Shown here: one piece after another, positions 26,031 to 37,803 of the stretch
Layout: each line of letters begins with the position of its first letter
Numbering within the stretch: position 1 is the first letter of the stretch
Assembly (NCBI GenBank): GCA_013407085.1
Contig: JACCGJ010018762.1
Location: forward strand, 62,001-126,000
From: Atriophallophorus winterbourni
Lineage: Eukaryota > Platyhelminthes > Trematoda > Plagiorchiida > Microphallidae
Direction: 5' to 3'
Length of the DNA: 64,000 nt
Program-made: the position numbers and the translations under genes
Notes under the pieces: model-generated
What the model was told of the DNA's origin: nothing
What the model saw: only the letters and a program-made list of their open reading frames with translations
Database searches by the model: none

Positions 26031-26880
26031 TATCCCACAGTTGAATAAAAGCGCTAACAACACACTATAAAACATTTCGTGAAGTTGGACAACCAGTTTT
26101 CTGAGTAAACATGCTGCAAAGAACAATGAGAATTAACACATTTCACACAAAATCAGGGGTTATATTTTTAAGAAAAATGAAGAGTTTCAATGCGTGAATG
26201 CGACGTTTCTAGGTAATTTGCTATAGCGGCTACTTTAGTTCACATTTGACGTTAGCAGTCATCAATGAAACTTATTCAAACTCATAGCAAATTAAATATG
26301 TGTGCGTCCATATTGGCTCAACTTAGCTGCACGAAGTTCACTACTGGAAACTAAAGCGTGTAAGTGAACCCCAAATTTCGTTACAAGTAGTCGTGCTCGC
26401 TATTTTCAGCCAAGGCTGAACGAAGCACATGTAACATAGAGGAATAAACCTCGTATGTTGGGGTTATTATGGTTTAGGTTTAAATACATAATAAGACAAA
26501 TGAACATGCAGGTATATACACGAATCACCAACAGAGTCACTGTACCAAACAAAAAATTACACCAGATTTTGTAGTTATTGTTACCATGATCATCTTTCAA
26601 CTTGGGTATTATATTCCTTCGTCGGGTTGGCCTAGTTATACTACACACATAGCTGCTCATACTTCACACCTCAAAAACAAAACACAAACACATTTTCTAT
26701 TACCGTTATCAACGTTTGTTCCAGACTGACCGTTTCTGACATTTTGCGAATTAATCGGGAATAATAATAATAATATAGCATACGAGAAAAGAGAGTGCAT
26801 TTTGTTCGTCATACTCGAATGAACACAGTAGGCAGGAGCCCGATATCAGTGAAATCACATCCGGTTGATCGCACAATGAT
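26031..26880. other. Non-coding stretch
   Basis: No recognised gene. A minus-strand frame of 84 codons at 26406-26660 is rich in hydrophobic residues but has no recognisable domain. A short (ATA)n run lies at 26759-26776. Confidence 0.35.
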
Positions 26881-26884
26881 TTCT

Positions 26885-26929
26885 TAGCTTATCTCTGGTT
26901 ATTGGCCGTCTGCGGTGGATGTCGACCAT
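26885..26929 (-). repeat. Worn family B-like motif at the LINE 3' end
   Basis: On the minus strand: CCACCGCAGACGGCC then AATAACCAGAGA, close to the family B order CCACCTGAAGACGGC...CCAGAAA with several changes. It directly abuts the RTE-like LINE end, and the plus-strand LINE copy at 12345-12360 has a related end. It may be part of the LINE 3' tail and not a separate insertion. Confidence 0.3.
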
Positions 26930-28360
26930 GGATGTACATCACAATCACATTATTTTTTCATGTTCCACAGCTTTTCAAATAACTAAACAGCCCGATTCTG
27001 GAGGTTCAATCTCTCCCACAGTGCTCACAGCGATAAGCGACGTGGTATGCTTCCAGAAGCCAAAAGCTGTATCTGCTTCTCCCCAGCTTGCAGACGACGC
27101 TTAACACAATGCCTCCAATGTGAGCGGTCAAGAGCAAATTCTTCCCAACTCGCAGTGTCAATGCCAAAAGCGTTCATATCCCTTTTGCAAACGTCTCTGT
27201 GGCGCAAGTGCGGTCTGCTCAATGGTCGACTTCCTAATTTCAACTCACCATAGAGGAGATCTTTTGGAATACGATTATTTTCCATTCTGTAGACTTGACC
27301 AAGCCATTGTATGTGGCGCTGTCTTAGTAGGGTGGACATGCTCTGTAGACCAGCTTTTTCCATTCACGATTTGCTCAAGATGCTTCGTAGAAGGAAAGCA
27401 TTCACCTTCCGTTCGTGTCTTGTGTGATTAATCCAGGTTTCACTGCCGTACATTGAAGCACGCGCTGTATACCATCACCTTTATCTTTGCACTCAAGTTG
27501 CGGTTGCCCCACAAACGAGAGTTCAATCGGGACAAAATAACAGCTGTTCTGCCAATCCGCTTATAAATCTTCGTGTCTAGCGAGAGGTTATCCGCAATGG
27601 TTGAACCAAGATATGTGAAATGATGTACTGATTCAAGCTGACAGTTTCATACAGTGATGATTAGAGGCGATACAATCCCCTAACCAAGGACTTTGGTCTT
27701 GCTCACGCTGACTGTTAGCCCAAATCTTTGCATGCTGACGAAAAACAGTCCATTAGCGACTGGAGGTGTTTTTGGGAGTTAGCAATAATGGCTGTATTGT
27801 CGGCAAACAGCAAGTGACGGATTAGCACATTTCGTACCTTGGATTTCGCTCCAAATCGGATCAGGTTAAAAAGCTTTGCGTGCGTAGATAAATGTCTTCT
27901 GTTCTCGTCCTAAAAGCGTGCTTCCGAAGGAAACCAAAGAAAATCATGGAAAGCGTGGGAGTAAGAACACACTCTTGTTTGACGCCTCGGTGAATTTCAA
28001 AGGATTCCGAACTGAACCCTCCAAGCCAGAGTGTAACGAAATAACGAGTTTGAGCAGTATTGGGGGACATCCTATAAGATTAACCATTTTGTAAAGACCC
28101 TCCATGAGGACTTAGTCTAATGACTTCGTTAAATCAATACAAACTGCGTATAGTGGCATACGCTGTTCTCGACACTTTTCTTGAATTTGATCACGGAGAT
28201 GATCATGTCAACAGTTGATCTTTCATTCTGGAAGCCGCATTGAGATTCGGAGTAAACTCTATCAGCTAAACTAGTCTGTAAGATTTTATTTAAACTATGT
28301 CTATACACCAACATGAAAAGCATGAAAATCATTCTGTCTGTCTTAATCGTCAACCTAAAA
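26930..28360 (-). pseudogene. RTE-like LINE remnant, minus-strand copy
   Basis: Same family as 11320-12360 in the opposite direction. In order: SQCGFQNERSTVDMIIS (28129-28353), a part near 27861-28070 with GGFSSESFEIHRGVKQECVLTP (the V-Q-G box region), a block at 27430-27660 matching the LSLDxxI and KINVY part of the plus copy, and a C-terminal frame at 27025-27363 with QWLGQVYRMENNRIPKDLLYGEL and RDVCKRDMNAFGID. A CxxC...H...C zinc-finger-like end lies near 26990-27050. Frames are broken in several places. The 3' end shares ATGTACATCCATGGTCGA with the plus copy. Confidence 0.8.
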
Positions 28361-30170
28361 TTGTAAAATAACGTGAACAGTTTAGTGAATTATCTTGTAA
28401 AAAATCGGTTAAAGTTGATTTTCCTTTTTTCGATGCCCGTCACCAGCACTAAATCTGGCACATTTTGGAGCTTCCTTGTTCTTGAATTCTGTCCTTAATT
28501 CAAACGGTACCGAGGGCATTTTTCTCAAGGCGTAGGATTAACATTACAGGTTACTAATTCACGTTTGTAATCTATTAACCTTACACATGCTGACTGACTA
28601 AAATTCAACGTCCTTTAATTTAAACATATTTTGAATGTATGAAAAAATTTTGTAATGAATGGGTTTGATTCCAGTTCGTCCTGACATCCTTTGTCTTACA
28701 AAGCTTTTGTTTCAGAAGCAAAACGTTATCAATAAACTGCTCTAACCGACTGAGTGCAAACAAACTTTTTCATGAATATGGTTCGCTGATCGGTCACAAA
28801 AATCTTTTGAGCTTACTTACAAAAAGTGATTTTACATGACCGAAAACAAACAGTATGCTCGAGTAAGGAATTCATTATTATATTATGCATGACTCCATTT
28901 GGATAAATGCCGTTGTCCACTGCTCAAAATCACATATCTAAAAATTAGCCAGTTGTCTCATTAGAAGTTATAAATAACAGGATTTTTATCACACGCCGGT
29001 AACAGTTGAGAAATGTTAACAATTAGTCAAATAACGAAAAAGCCAACCAAATCATTTCTCGAAAATTTGAGAATCATTGCAGTGGACGAATTTTATTTTA
29101 GTTTCAAGCGAAAGGAAATTTGGATGGATCGCATACAGCGATTTGTTATAAAGTCTTTCACATAAGTCGCCATTTCAATGTCAAAATATTGTTCCGCAAC
29201 GTATCACAATCTATATTATTTAACCAAATACTGTGCAAATTGATCGCTTAATTTGACACAAATCCTATTTATAAATCAATGATATAAACATTACCAGTAT
29301 TAGTTCAGTATTGAGGAGAAACTAAATATTGAACTGTCAACTTTCCATGAAAATTACGATAAGTATACGCGCTTCCGATTTCGGGAAGTTAAATTTTCAC
29401 ACCTGCCAAGTTCACACAGACGTTGTCCCTTTCAATGGTAGACTTCAAGCAAACACCATGTGACTTTGAGCAGCTGTGCCCCGTCCATGCCTGGTATTGA
29501 ATGTTCCCTGGTTAATATTTTGGGTGATAAATCATTTTGCAATTCGCAAATTAAGAAATCCAATACAATCAAATCAATCTATCGATTTCTCTAAAATTCC
29601 ACGAAAATGATAAAATCGAACTTTGGAACTTTGACTACATTCGTATTTTAACTGTCCCAACTGCTTCCCAACTGCAATATAACCATAGAAACCTAATTTA
29701 TATAAGGCATATTTGAATTTATGTTTGCAATTGATGGATTTTGCAAGTCCAAGTGCATCTGTAAAGAAAATTGTTTATAAAATAAGCCACACACCTGGAA
29801 AGTCAGTGACATATGATTTGGTGTGGTGCATGATATGGTATATTTCCGATAAAGTACATGCGTCAGTTGACCAAAGTTGAATTATTGCTATTTCCAAATG
29901 TGGTACATGATACGATTGCCAGCGGTGTGATTTGCCTATTGAAATTTGACAAATATCGAATGCTATAATTTGTTGGGATAATAGGACCATTTGCATGTCC
30001 AAAATTTATTATTCCACAAAATAATCTGACCAATTATTTTGTTATTTATTCTTCATTGTTTCAGTATGGTAAAGTTGAGTGAAAAATAATTGCATGTCAG
30101 TTGAAAGTGGTAAGATTTAAGATTTATGGTTGAAAAAGTGTTTAAAATTTAAAATATCAGGTGTCAAATG
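28361..30170. other. AT-rich non-coding stretch
   Basis: I see no conserved frame, RNA gene or transposon end here. Confidence 0.45.
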
Positions 30171-30173
30171 AAG

Positions 30174-30428
30174 GCAGGCATTTCCATCAGTCACACACCC
30201 CACGACCGGTTTCGTGCTGTTTGCATGCATCAGGTATGGGCAGCAGGATCGGGATCCGAGTCCGCTTGAAACAGTGGAAGAATGGCAAACAAGTTTCGCT
30301 TGTATCCCATTGATTGATAAGGTTGGTACGACCAGCCTGCCCAATCACGTGTCCGATCACATGTAGATAGGGTTTAAACCCATGATCATGAAAGAAGATG
30401 CTCATTGGCATGCATTTCCTTCACACTT
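30174..30428 (-). repeat. Hammerhead-like repeat, family A, about one full unit
   Basis: One unit of about 233 bp: GGCATTTCC near 30177 recurs as TGCATTTCC near 30410. On the minus strand the core reads CUGAUGC (A9 changed to C), stem II with loop AAACA, then GAAACCGGUC with the predicted cleavage base at 30204. ACCGGU is a perfect palindrome. Stem I sides CCATAC and GTGGGG match those of the copy at 19161-19202. The changed A9 should abolish activity in this copy. Confidence 0.6.
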
Positions 30429-31045
30429 TCATTTTCCTTCGTCCATCTATTGAATTTAAATTATTTTATTTGAAGTTTGTAATTATTTTCTGGTTTTGAT
30501 TTGTGTAATAAAAAACGGAACAATGTTTTGACCGCTTGATCAATAATGCTCGGCACTTTTAATATTTGATGCATTATTATCGCGAATAGATAGAAAAAGA
30601 TGTTCCTTCCTTTTCTTTACCCGACTCAAGATATTGAACTGAGTTGCGTTTCAGTAGCTAGCTGCCAATTTGTCAAGAAGGCATTTTACATACACTGTAT
30701 TTCCTTATCTCTTTCCTTAAATAATTCAACTATATTGGATTAATATTTATGCATTTACCATCACAGATATGCTATTTTGAGATAACTGTTACTTCTTCAT
30801 ATTCACTAAGTAAATCAACTAAGTTGAATGGGAGCTTTTTCCATATTTCATTATTTTGCTATATTTATCCATGAATTTTGTGTGTTTTGGTAACATTTAA
30901 AATGGAGTTCATCTTACCAGATTGCCAACATACAGCCTAGTTGCAAACTCTCCAGACGGCGCAACCCAATGTTATGAAATGTTTAAAGATTCTGAAAGAA
31001 AATTTGAAATACGCTCTGAGGAAAATCGATTATTGTAATGTATAG
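30429..31045. other. Non-coding stretch
   Basis: No gene or repeat recognised. Confidence 0.4.
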
Positions 31046-31378
31046 TTTATCTAAACTTACTGTCTTACTTACTGCCTCCATCTGATGACGGCAATCAGCC
31101 AGAAACCGGTTGTGGTTTATAAGTCTGGGGCAGGTGAGCAACATATTATATTGATCAGCTTTGAGCGGTTGACCAAGAATGACTATACGATTCCGTGCTT
31201 GAACATCGTTGTTCGATCTTCTATCCCTATTTAACAGTGTCATTCAAGAATACCTTTTGTTTACCACTGTTTCAAGGCTCACTAAACCTGATCTTACCTG
31301 ATGACGGCAAACAGCCAGAAACCGGTAGTGGAGTGTAAGTGCTGGGATGTGAGCAACATATTAGATTTATCTAAACTT
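31046..31378 (+). mobile_element. Retrozyme-like insertion: two family B hammerhead motifs, 13-bp target duplication
   Basis: A 13-bp direct repeat TTTATCTAAACTT stands at 31046-31058 and 31366-31378, bracketing a 307-bp insertion. Inside are two hammerhead-like cores in the same direction: CUGAUGA at 31082-31088 with GAAACCGGUU (predicted cut after 31111), and CUGAUGA at 31298-31304 with GAAACCGGUA (predicted cut after 31327). The cut-to-cut distance is 216 nt. Both keep all C3-A9 and G12-A14 core bases; stem II is GGC/GCC with loop AAUCA or AAACA; the pair next to the core is C-A. Stem I can form with GTGG on the 3' side. Two cores one monomer apart inside a target duplication is the layout of animal retrozymes and of Penelope-associated repeats. 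No protein is encoded. Confidence 0.65.
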
Positions 31379-33000
31379 GATTATTCGTATGATGAAACAA
31401 GGTAATAAATCATGATACCGTCGTTGTCCCGAAAGCATAAACTGATGCAGCGATTTTCTTCACTTATTCCTAATTGAAACCCAATAACGAAAATTTCCAT
31501 GTTGAAAACGTCTAACTGGAATCGACCGATCAACTCATGATTAACAATCTAGCTTCGGTCCAAGATTTTTCGTTTCATCTTATGATACTGTAAGTTAGCA
31601 TTTACCCATCATTTTACCAAAATAAAAATGCACCATTCCCAACATCCTCATGAATTTGAACTAACTATTTGTTTGACCGATAAATCTGAAAACAATTGTT
31701 TCGAGAATCATTTTCGACCTGGGAGGCTAAATAGGTGCGTACCAGTCGAACTGAATCACACGACTGCTGCAATGGCGACAAAACGTGTCTGTGTATGAAT
31801 CAGATCAAATCTAATCTTTGTTCATGTACTGTGCTCATTTATTATTGAAGATACAAACACTGTTATTAGAGCAACGAGGGAGCTGTTTGCTTGAAATTGA
31901 CTCCTTAATTAGATGTGGGAGAATAGTCAAGTTCATGTTTAATTTAAGGTGATATTGTTTCCACACCAATAACAAGAATAGAGCTGGTGTTTCTGTTTTG
32001 GTTGCAAAAATATCATCACCTAAATGTCAGGTAAGATACTTTAAAGAAAACACTTCGCATTATGTTTATTTCTATAAAGATCAAAAGATTGGTCTATTCC
32101 AATTAGCGACAAGTTATTTTACATTAGATAATCGAGAATAAAGAAAAAAGAATTTCAGCTAGAAAAGCTTTCAAATGTTTAGCAAATATATGTAATGTAA
32201 TTGTTGTCAAGATGAAACAAAAGACTTTTCATTTATAAGCTCATTGCGCTCGTGGCTAGAAGTCACTTTGTTATTCTGAAGGTAAACAGATGAAACAATA
32301 AAAACAGGTTATGGAAATAAAACTGAAACAATAGAGTAACCCTTTATAAAGTCAATAGAACTTGATCCGGAATCACATTGTGCTTTTATTTTATACAAAC
32401 ATATTCTGTTGTACGGAACTCATTTAATGGGAGGTTTTGGCTTCATTTACCACTTTTCCACTGTCTGAACTTTTGCTGGGCTTTAATTTTATAGTCATTA
32501 TAGTCATCTGATGACGCAAAAAGCCACAAATCGGAGGTGGAACTTATAAAACTGGATATATGAACTGCATAAAACTTTGAGCAAATCTTTTATCAAGAGT
32601 ATCCAATATATCGCAATGATTGAATGCGTGTTATACTACATTTGCTCGAATCAGTGTCCTGAATTCGACTGTTGCTTTTCGCTCGTTGCTCCAAAGCGGT
32701 TAAACCCAAGTGGTTTCAAGTGAATGAACGAAACAAAATTCAGAATAATTTTCTCGTGGAGAAATTTTGTTGACTTACCGATCAAGAAAATATAATGCTC
32801 TATCACAATTCAAGAATTAACATTTATTGTTGTTAAAGCTATCAGCGTTACAACTCAATTGTAACAGTTACTTTACAATAAAATGGCCGTTTATTGGGGG
32901 TAAAGTTGAAACATCATCATTTATCAGTTTGTGGCGATCAACATAGAACTAACTTTGCGATTAAGCCTCAAATGCGAATATAATTTTGCGGAGTTCACAA
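31379..33000. other. Non-coding stretch with a worn family B copy
   Basis: A degenerate motif at 32508-32545 reads CTGATGACG, then AGCCACAAATCGGAGGTGG, a damaged family B core (GAAA lost). Otherwise nothing recognised. Confidence 0.4.
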
Positions 33001-33280
33001 AATCACGGGTCAGCGAATTCCAAAATCTGTCATGGACTGAATAGAATAAATACTTACGATAGTTCTATTCCGATTGACCGCTTGTCTTACCGAACGCTCG
33101 ACAGCGGAATAAGTATTCTATTTGCATTTTTGCATACAATGAACTCCCGCCTTGAATGTTCTTCACGTCTGATTCCCCAGGCACAACCGATCAATTTGCT
33201 CACCCCAGAAATTATATTTGAAAGCGGCTGCATGATCAGATTTTCAGTAAAATAAAGTTCCGAATGCGAGTTAGCAGACA
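33000..33280 (-). pseudogene. Possible LINE C-terminal remnant
   Basis: On the minus strand, broken frames read IHDRFWNSLTRDFVNSAKLY near 33010-33060, resembling the FxxR...WNSLP...V C-terminal pattern of the CR1-like LINEs in this window, preceded by a frame to 33281. The match is weak and no RT motif is present. Confidence 0.3.
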
Positions 33281-33647
33281 CTAGGTCCTGAACAACAGAA
33301 TGAATGTTCGTGCTTAATGTTAGAAGAAATTGTATCTGTTGAAATATTTAAAGATGAGTCCCGCGAATCTAACGACCAATTAGCGCCACCGTATAAAGCT
33401 TGGCACTGTCGACTATTTTCAGGTCACAGCAAATTGAAATACACATATACTTTTCGATGCGTGGATACATGTTTTGCATGTTTATATGAATAAAGGAAGT
33501 CATGATTAGTGCTATTGTTTATCATTTTAGATATTTTACAGTCACTTCGCAATTTGTTCACGATCGCTCCATCTTTTAGTGTATTCGAGTTGTTGTACTG
33601 CATAATAAAATCTTCCAAGTAATCGATTTTGTTTCATAGTTTTATGC

Positions 33648-34356
33648 CAGTGGTTCCCAATCTTTTATTGCCCTGAACACCTAAAATATTTTAATATGCT
33701 CTCACAACCCTCAATGATTTTCTCCATGTTCAATACAAATGGCTTTATCACCTCTTCTGCAATTGTATGTGTTTCGTGTACTCGGCTACTTTATATGCCA
33801 CGCCGTATGAAGACATGGATGGTGGTTTGTTTGCAAATAAAACCAAATTTTGAAAGGATTCCTTGTTAACCAAACCGGATTAATTTTACATTCAATGAAT
33901 CAGCATCCTGACATACAAGAGATGTTCTACCATGCCAGTTTTTGAAGTGTTCTTCAAAGGCTTCAAATTTGATTTGGAGAAGATAACATTACAATGTAGG
34001 CCTTGGGGTTTTTGCAGACTTTCGTTTATTTTGCTGCAAGTTAAACCAAACTGAAGACGATTGTCATTCTATTTTATTTTCTTTGACATGAGCAAGGGTT
34101 ATTCACTTATTTGAAAATTGTAATCTGAAAAAATATAGCGAAAGTTAATCAGATTAAAGGTAACAATATAAGTAAAATATATTAGCATTAGAACTATTTA
34201 TTAAAATCACAAGATAAATGATCACTACAAGAACACAGATGACGCTGATAAATTTACGATGAATCATTTGATATTGAGGACGCTTAATTCAAGACAAAAT
34301 TGAAATAGCTTCAAGCACCCATTTCGGGTGCGAGCACCAATATTTGGGAAACCCTG
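33648..34356. mobile_element. Non-autonomous hAT-like DNA transposon (709 bp)
   Basis: The left end CAGTGGTTCCCAA and the right end, read on the other strand, CAGGGTTTCCCAA form imperfect terminal inverted repeats of the kind seen in hAT elements. The 8 bases outside each end are TTTTATGC (33640-33647) and TGTTATGC (34357-34364), a target duplication with one mismatch; 8-bp duplications are the hAT hallmark. No transposase frame is visible inside, so it is a deletion derivative. Direction is undefined. Confidence 0.6.
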
Positions 34357-34818
34357 TGTTATGCCATCGACGAGCAATACAATCTTGACATATGTTCGTT
34401 TTGAGAAATGTGCATGATACATGAGTAATATCGTCCCGAGCACATATTTTTGCGTGGCATTTGTAGTAAACTCAATTTTCTTCGACACAATTACATCAAG
34501 GTGAACCTTGTTGTCTCTGTAGGGATTTGTACATCCATGAAGTTGCTCAAAGGTATTGCGAATACTAACGAGTATTTAGTGAACAAGTGAAGCAAGAACA
34601 TGAGAGATCGAAGTAGCATGTACCAATTTAACCACCTTAAATCGCATCATAAAAATCCTCTTCAAATAAATAATCAAACATGGTTTTAAAACACTTATGT
34701 TGGGTATTTGATTGGAGTCCGTCCATTTCTCTCTCGGACACATTAAACAGATATAATGAATATTGAAACTTTTTAAACTCTAGTATGTAGTAATCGAAGT
34801 TAAAGAATTATTGAAATC

Positions 34819-34986
34819 TGTGATGATTGTTTGAATAATAATCAATACTGATCAATAATTCCGTAATTCAAATTCTTGTTGTTAAAGCTACATTATTCAA
34901 TACATACTGTAATTCGAGTGAGCGTCGTTTGTTCTCACTTACATTCTTGGGTTTGGTTATTCAATTCAATTCATTCAATTATCACA
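34819..34986 (+). repeat. 5' LTR of the gag-only element (168 bp)
   Basis: It begins TGTGAT and ends ATCACA, a perfect 6-bp terminal inverted pair. It matches 36320-36482 over its full length except for one extra T near 34953 and an extra 4-bp ATTC-type step near 34970. Confidence 0.9.
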
Positions 34987-35012
34987 TTTGGCGTCGCGAA
35001 CAGCAATTCTTC

Positions 35013-36266
35013 ATGGCAAATTCAAGTCTGGAACCTCTCGATATAAATTCAAATGCTCGAGAAATTGAAGACTATTGTGAAAGATTCGAAATTTGGTGTA
35101 TGACACGACCGAAAGCTGAGAATGATAAAAAAATCGGTTCATTTTCTAAATGCAGTCGGAAAATCTGCATATACGTTAATCAAGAATTTAGCCTATCCTG
35201 ATTCTCCTATTTCTCTTCCATACGAAACGCTGAAGACGCTTTTAATGCAACACGTGAAATCTGTACATTTCGAACCACCGAACGTGCAAAATTTAATTCC
35301 ATGGTGCGTCAGTCCAATCAAGGAATTCGCGATTTTATTCTACAATTGCTAATTCAGGCAGCGAAATGCAACTTCGGTGACTTGTTAGATATGCAATTGA
35401 AAGATCGTCTAATCGCTGGTATAAATGACAGTGTTTTGCAGAATGAGCTCTTGAAACTGCCAAAACCCTCTTTTAAAGATGTTCGAGCTCATTGTGAACA
35501 GTATGAAGATGCGCGTGTGGCAACGACAGATTTGTCGCCAACAGAAAGTTCTGTCATGTTTAATACACATAAACGGGAAATACCGAAGAATGCTATAGCA
35601 GGTCAACAGCTGAAGTATCAACCGAATTATCGTCGCGTTACTGATAATCATTCGAATTCAATCAAAATTGGGAAACGCCGCCTTATTCCATCTGGACTCC
35701 GAGAACCTGTCGGAAAAGCCAGGGCTGTAATGCAGACAAACGATGATGATACCCTAAATATGCCGCTTTGCGAAAAACAAAACGTTGACTTTCATACATC
35801 CTATCATAGTATGGAGAATGCTCCCGTTACTCTGGATATTCAAACTGTATCTGGAAAGACAGTTCGACCGATTTCTAACAATGCCATTGCTCGTGCTAAA
35901 GCTGATGAAAATTTGACTTCCCTATCAACCGATTCAAGCGCTAATCCTGTTAACACGTCCGTGTCATTGATTCAAACGGAAAATCTAGTTTTCATTACCA
36001 AGAGAGTGGCTTCCAAGTTAGCAAACTTCAGAATTCATCAGATACCATTTCAAATAAATCACCGAACTCATCTTATCAAGCGAATTCAGCACTGCCTTCT
36101 AGCTCATCTAAACGATCGTCAGATAATGTACTTTTCAAAACTGCTAGAGGAAATGCCTTACTGGCACCTTCGACTACAGCCATTGAAAAAGCGAGACAAT
36201 TGTTGGCAACTGTGGATGACGTTTCGGGTTCGCTGGAACCTCCGTGGAGATCGGAACTTTTGTTGA
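35013..36266 (+). pseudogene. Gag-like frame of the LTR element, two frameshifts
   Basis: The frame starts at MANSSLEPLDINSNAREIEDYCERFEIWCMTR, a Gypsy-type Gag opening (the Y-x-x-RFEIWC pattern). It continues in a second frame from about 35127 (HFLNAVGKSAYTLIKNLAYPDSP, the LxxxVGxxAYxxLxxL capsid pattern) and a third from about 35300 (FILQLLIQAAKCNFGDLLDM and LKDRLIAGINDSVLQNELL, also typical of Gypsy capsids). The first break is at an A run near 35127, the second near 35290. The last 150 residues show no zinc knuckle or protease motif. Two indels prevent a full-length product from this copy. Confidence 0.7.
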
Positions 36267-36319
36267 ACAAACCTATTCAAGATTAAACAAATCCGAGGAT
36301 GATTGGGAACTGCGGTGGT

Positions 36320-36482
36320 TGTGATGATTGTTTGAATAATAATCAATACTGATCAATAATTCCGTAATTCAAATTCTTGTTGTTAAAGCTACATTATTCA
36401 ATACATACTGTAATTCGAGTGAGCGTCGTTTGTTCTCACTTACATTCTTGGGTTGGTTATTCAATTCAATTCAATTATCACA
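36320..36482 (+). repeat. 3' LTR of the gag-only element (163 bp)
   Basis: Same TGTGAT...ATCACA ends as the 5' LTR. It follows a short purine-rich run near 36301-36318 that may act as the polypurine tract. AAATC directly after 36482 completes the target duplication. Confidence 0.9.
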
Positions 36483-37139
36483 AAATCTTAATTTTAAACC
36501 ATTCAAATATTCAATGCTGAAAAAACTCGGAACTATATGAAACCGAAAATATCAACTAGATGATGTATTTGTGTGCTCACATCCCCTCAAAAGGTGGCTG
36601 ACAATCTACTGTTCCGATCCAGTAATAGATGGAGATTAAAAACAAACTAGATCGTTGCCAAGTTGGAGAGAAGTATTGCTAAGCATAGTATTCATAAGTC
36701 GACCAGAAAAAGGACAGTGATGTCTTAAATTTTAGATGAAATCGGCTTTGGTGACATAAATTTGGCGTAAACGGATTTTGATACAACTGTTTTAACTCAT
36801 GAACTTACAATAGGAAATAACAAAAATGTCAAGATTAGTGTTCAGAATTTGTGGTAAGAGTCAAATTTGGGTTACAGTGAGAAATTAGTTCAGAAGTAAA
36901 GTTGAGCGCACAAAAAGAAATTGACTATAAGAAGACCCTCCGTAGTTTATTTTGCATAGAAATAAGATGATGAATTCGGGTGGAATTATCTGAAACGCCT
37001 TCTTATCGCACAGATTTTTTATACGAAATTGCTCGCAGACGAGTTTGATTGGATTTAATCCTCACCTATAAAATACTGAATTAAAATTTTCATCTTCTGA
37101 GGCATCTATTTCGCCTGCGGTCAAGCCATACAACGCACT

Positions 37140-37320
37140 CACTCATTGGCAATAGATATATCACATTCTCACCGGAAATACCGTCGGTTCGTCTTTTCAG
37201 TGCGCGTTTATTTCTTATGTGACTCCACAATATCAGACGTCGTACAATCATCTAGTGAAAGGATTTCAGGAAAAAACTGGATGTATTTACGCTTAGTAAT
37301 TCCACCCCACAACCCAGCTT
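37140..37320 (+). pseudogene. LINE C-terminal remnant
   Basis: Frames read YRRFVFSVRVYFLCDSTISDV, then after a shift FRKKLDVF, matching the R-F-F-S-x-R-V...VV...F-x-x-x-LD tail of the CR1-like LINEs here. The WN-x-LP part is mutated. No RT is present. Confidence 0.5.
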
Positions 37321-37767
37321 ATATATCTTAGTTAAGCAGCTTCACACGATAATTATTTTTTCATCATGGGGAGACATCACATCTTTCTAGCTACAAAAAT
37401 TGTCGATCGTTTCAACGCCTTAATATTTGTATTTTTGTCCTTATAAGAATATCCTATGGTGTTTTACAGCTATAAGCGTTTATTACCATAAATTCTTGAA
37501 TATTGAATGTTGAGTCACGTCAGTAGTGGTGACAAGTTTTAAATATTTTTTTCCGAATTAGAATAACTCCACTCTTCTGAGCAGTTTGTTAATCCGTTCA
37601 TTGAAACAGTGCATTCGAGGAGCTGTTCAGTGCATTCCCATTTTGAGCCAAAGTTTTCTTCTTACCTAGTTTGAACAAAGAGAACGAACTCGTCGGATTC
37701 AAATTTGGAAGTCGATCATTAAACTATCAACCAGTTTTGAGTCTTATAGCTTAGCCAGTTTGTAGCA

Positions 37768-37803
37768 GTTAGTATTAGTTAGTATTAGTTTGTAGTAGTT
37801 AGA
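37768..37803. repeat. Short tandem repeat, about 10-bp unit
   Basis: GTTAGTATTA occurs twice in a row followed by a variant GTTTGTAGTA and the start of another unit. Confidence 0.7.

Larger units (their letters stand above)
34819..36482 (+). mobile_element. Gag-only LTR retrotransposon, complete, target duplication AAATC
   Basis: Two LTRs flank a 1333-bp interior. The 5-bp sequence AAATC lies directly outside both ends (34814-34818 and 36483-36487), so the whole unit is one insertion. The LTRs differ only by two small indels, which suggests a fairly recent arrival. The interior encodes Gag-like sequence alone; no protease, RT, RNase H or integrase motif is present. It must have moved with enzymes from another element. 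A primer-binding-site candidate TGGCGTCGCGAAC begins at 34989, two bases after the 5' LTR. Confidence 0.85.

Noticed and set aside
26406..26660. 84-codon minus-strand hydrophobic frame
   Set aside because: No recognised domain, no splice context and no neighbour; hydrophobic runs are expected in AT-rich DNA.
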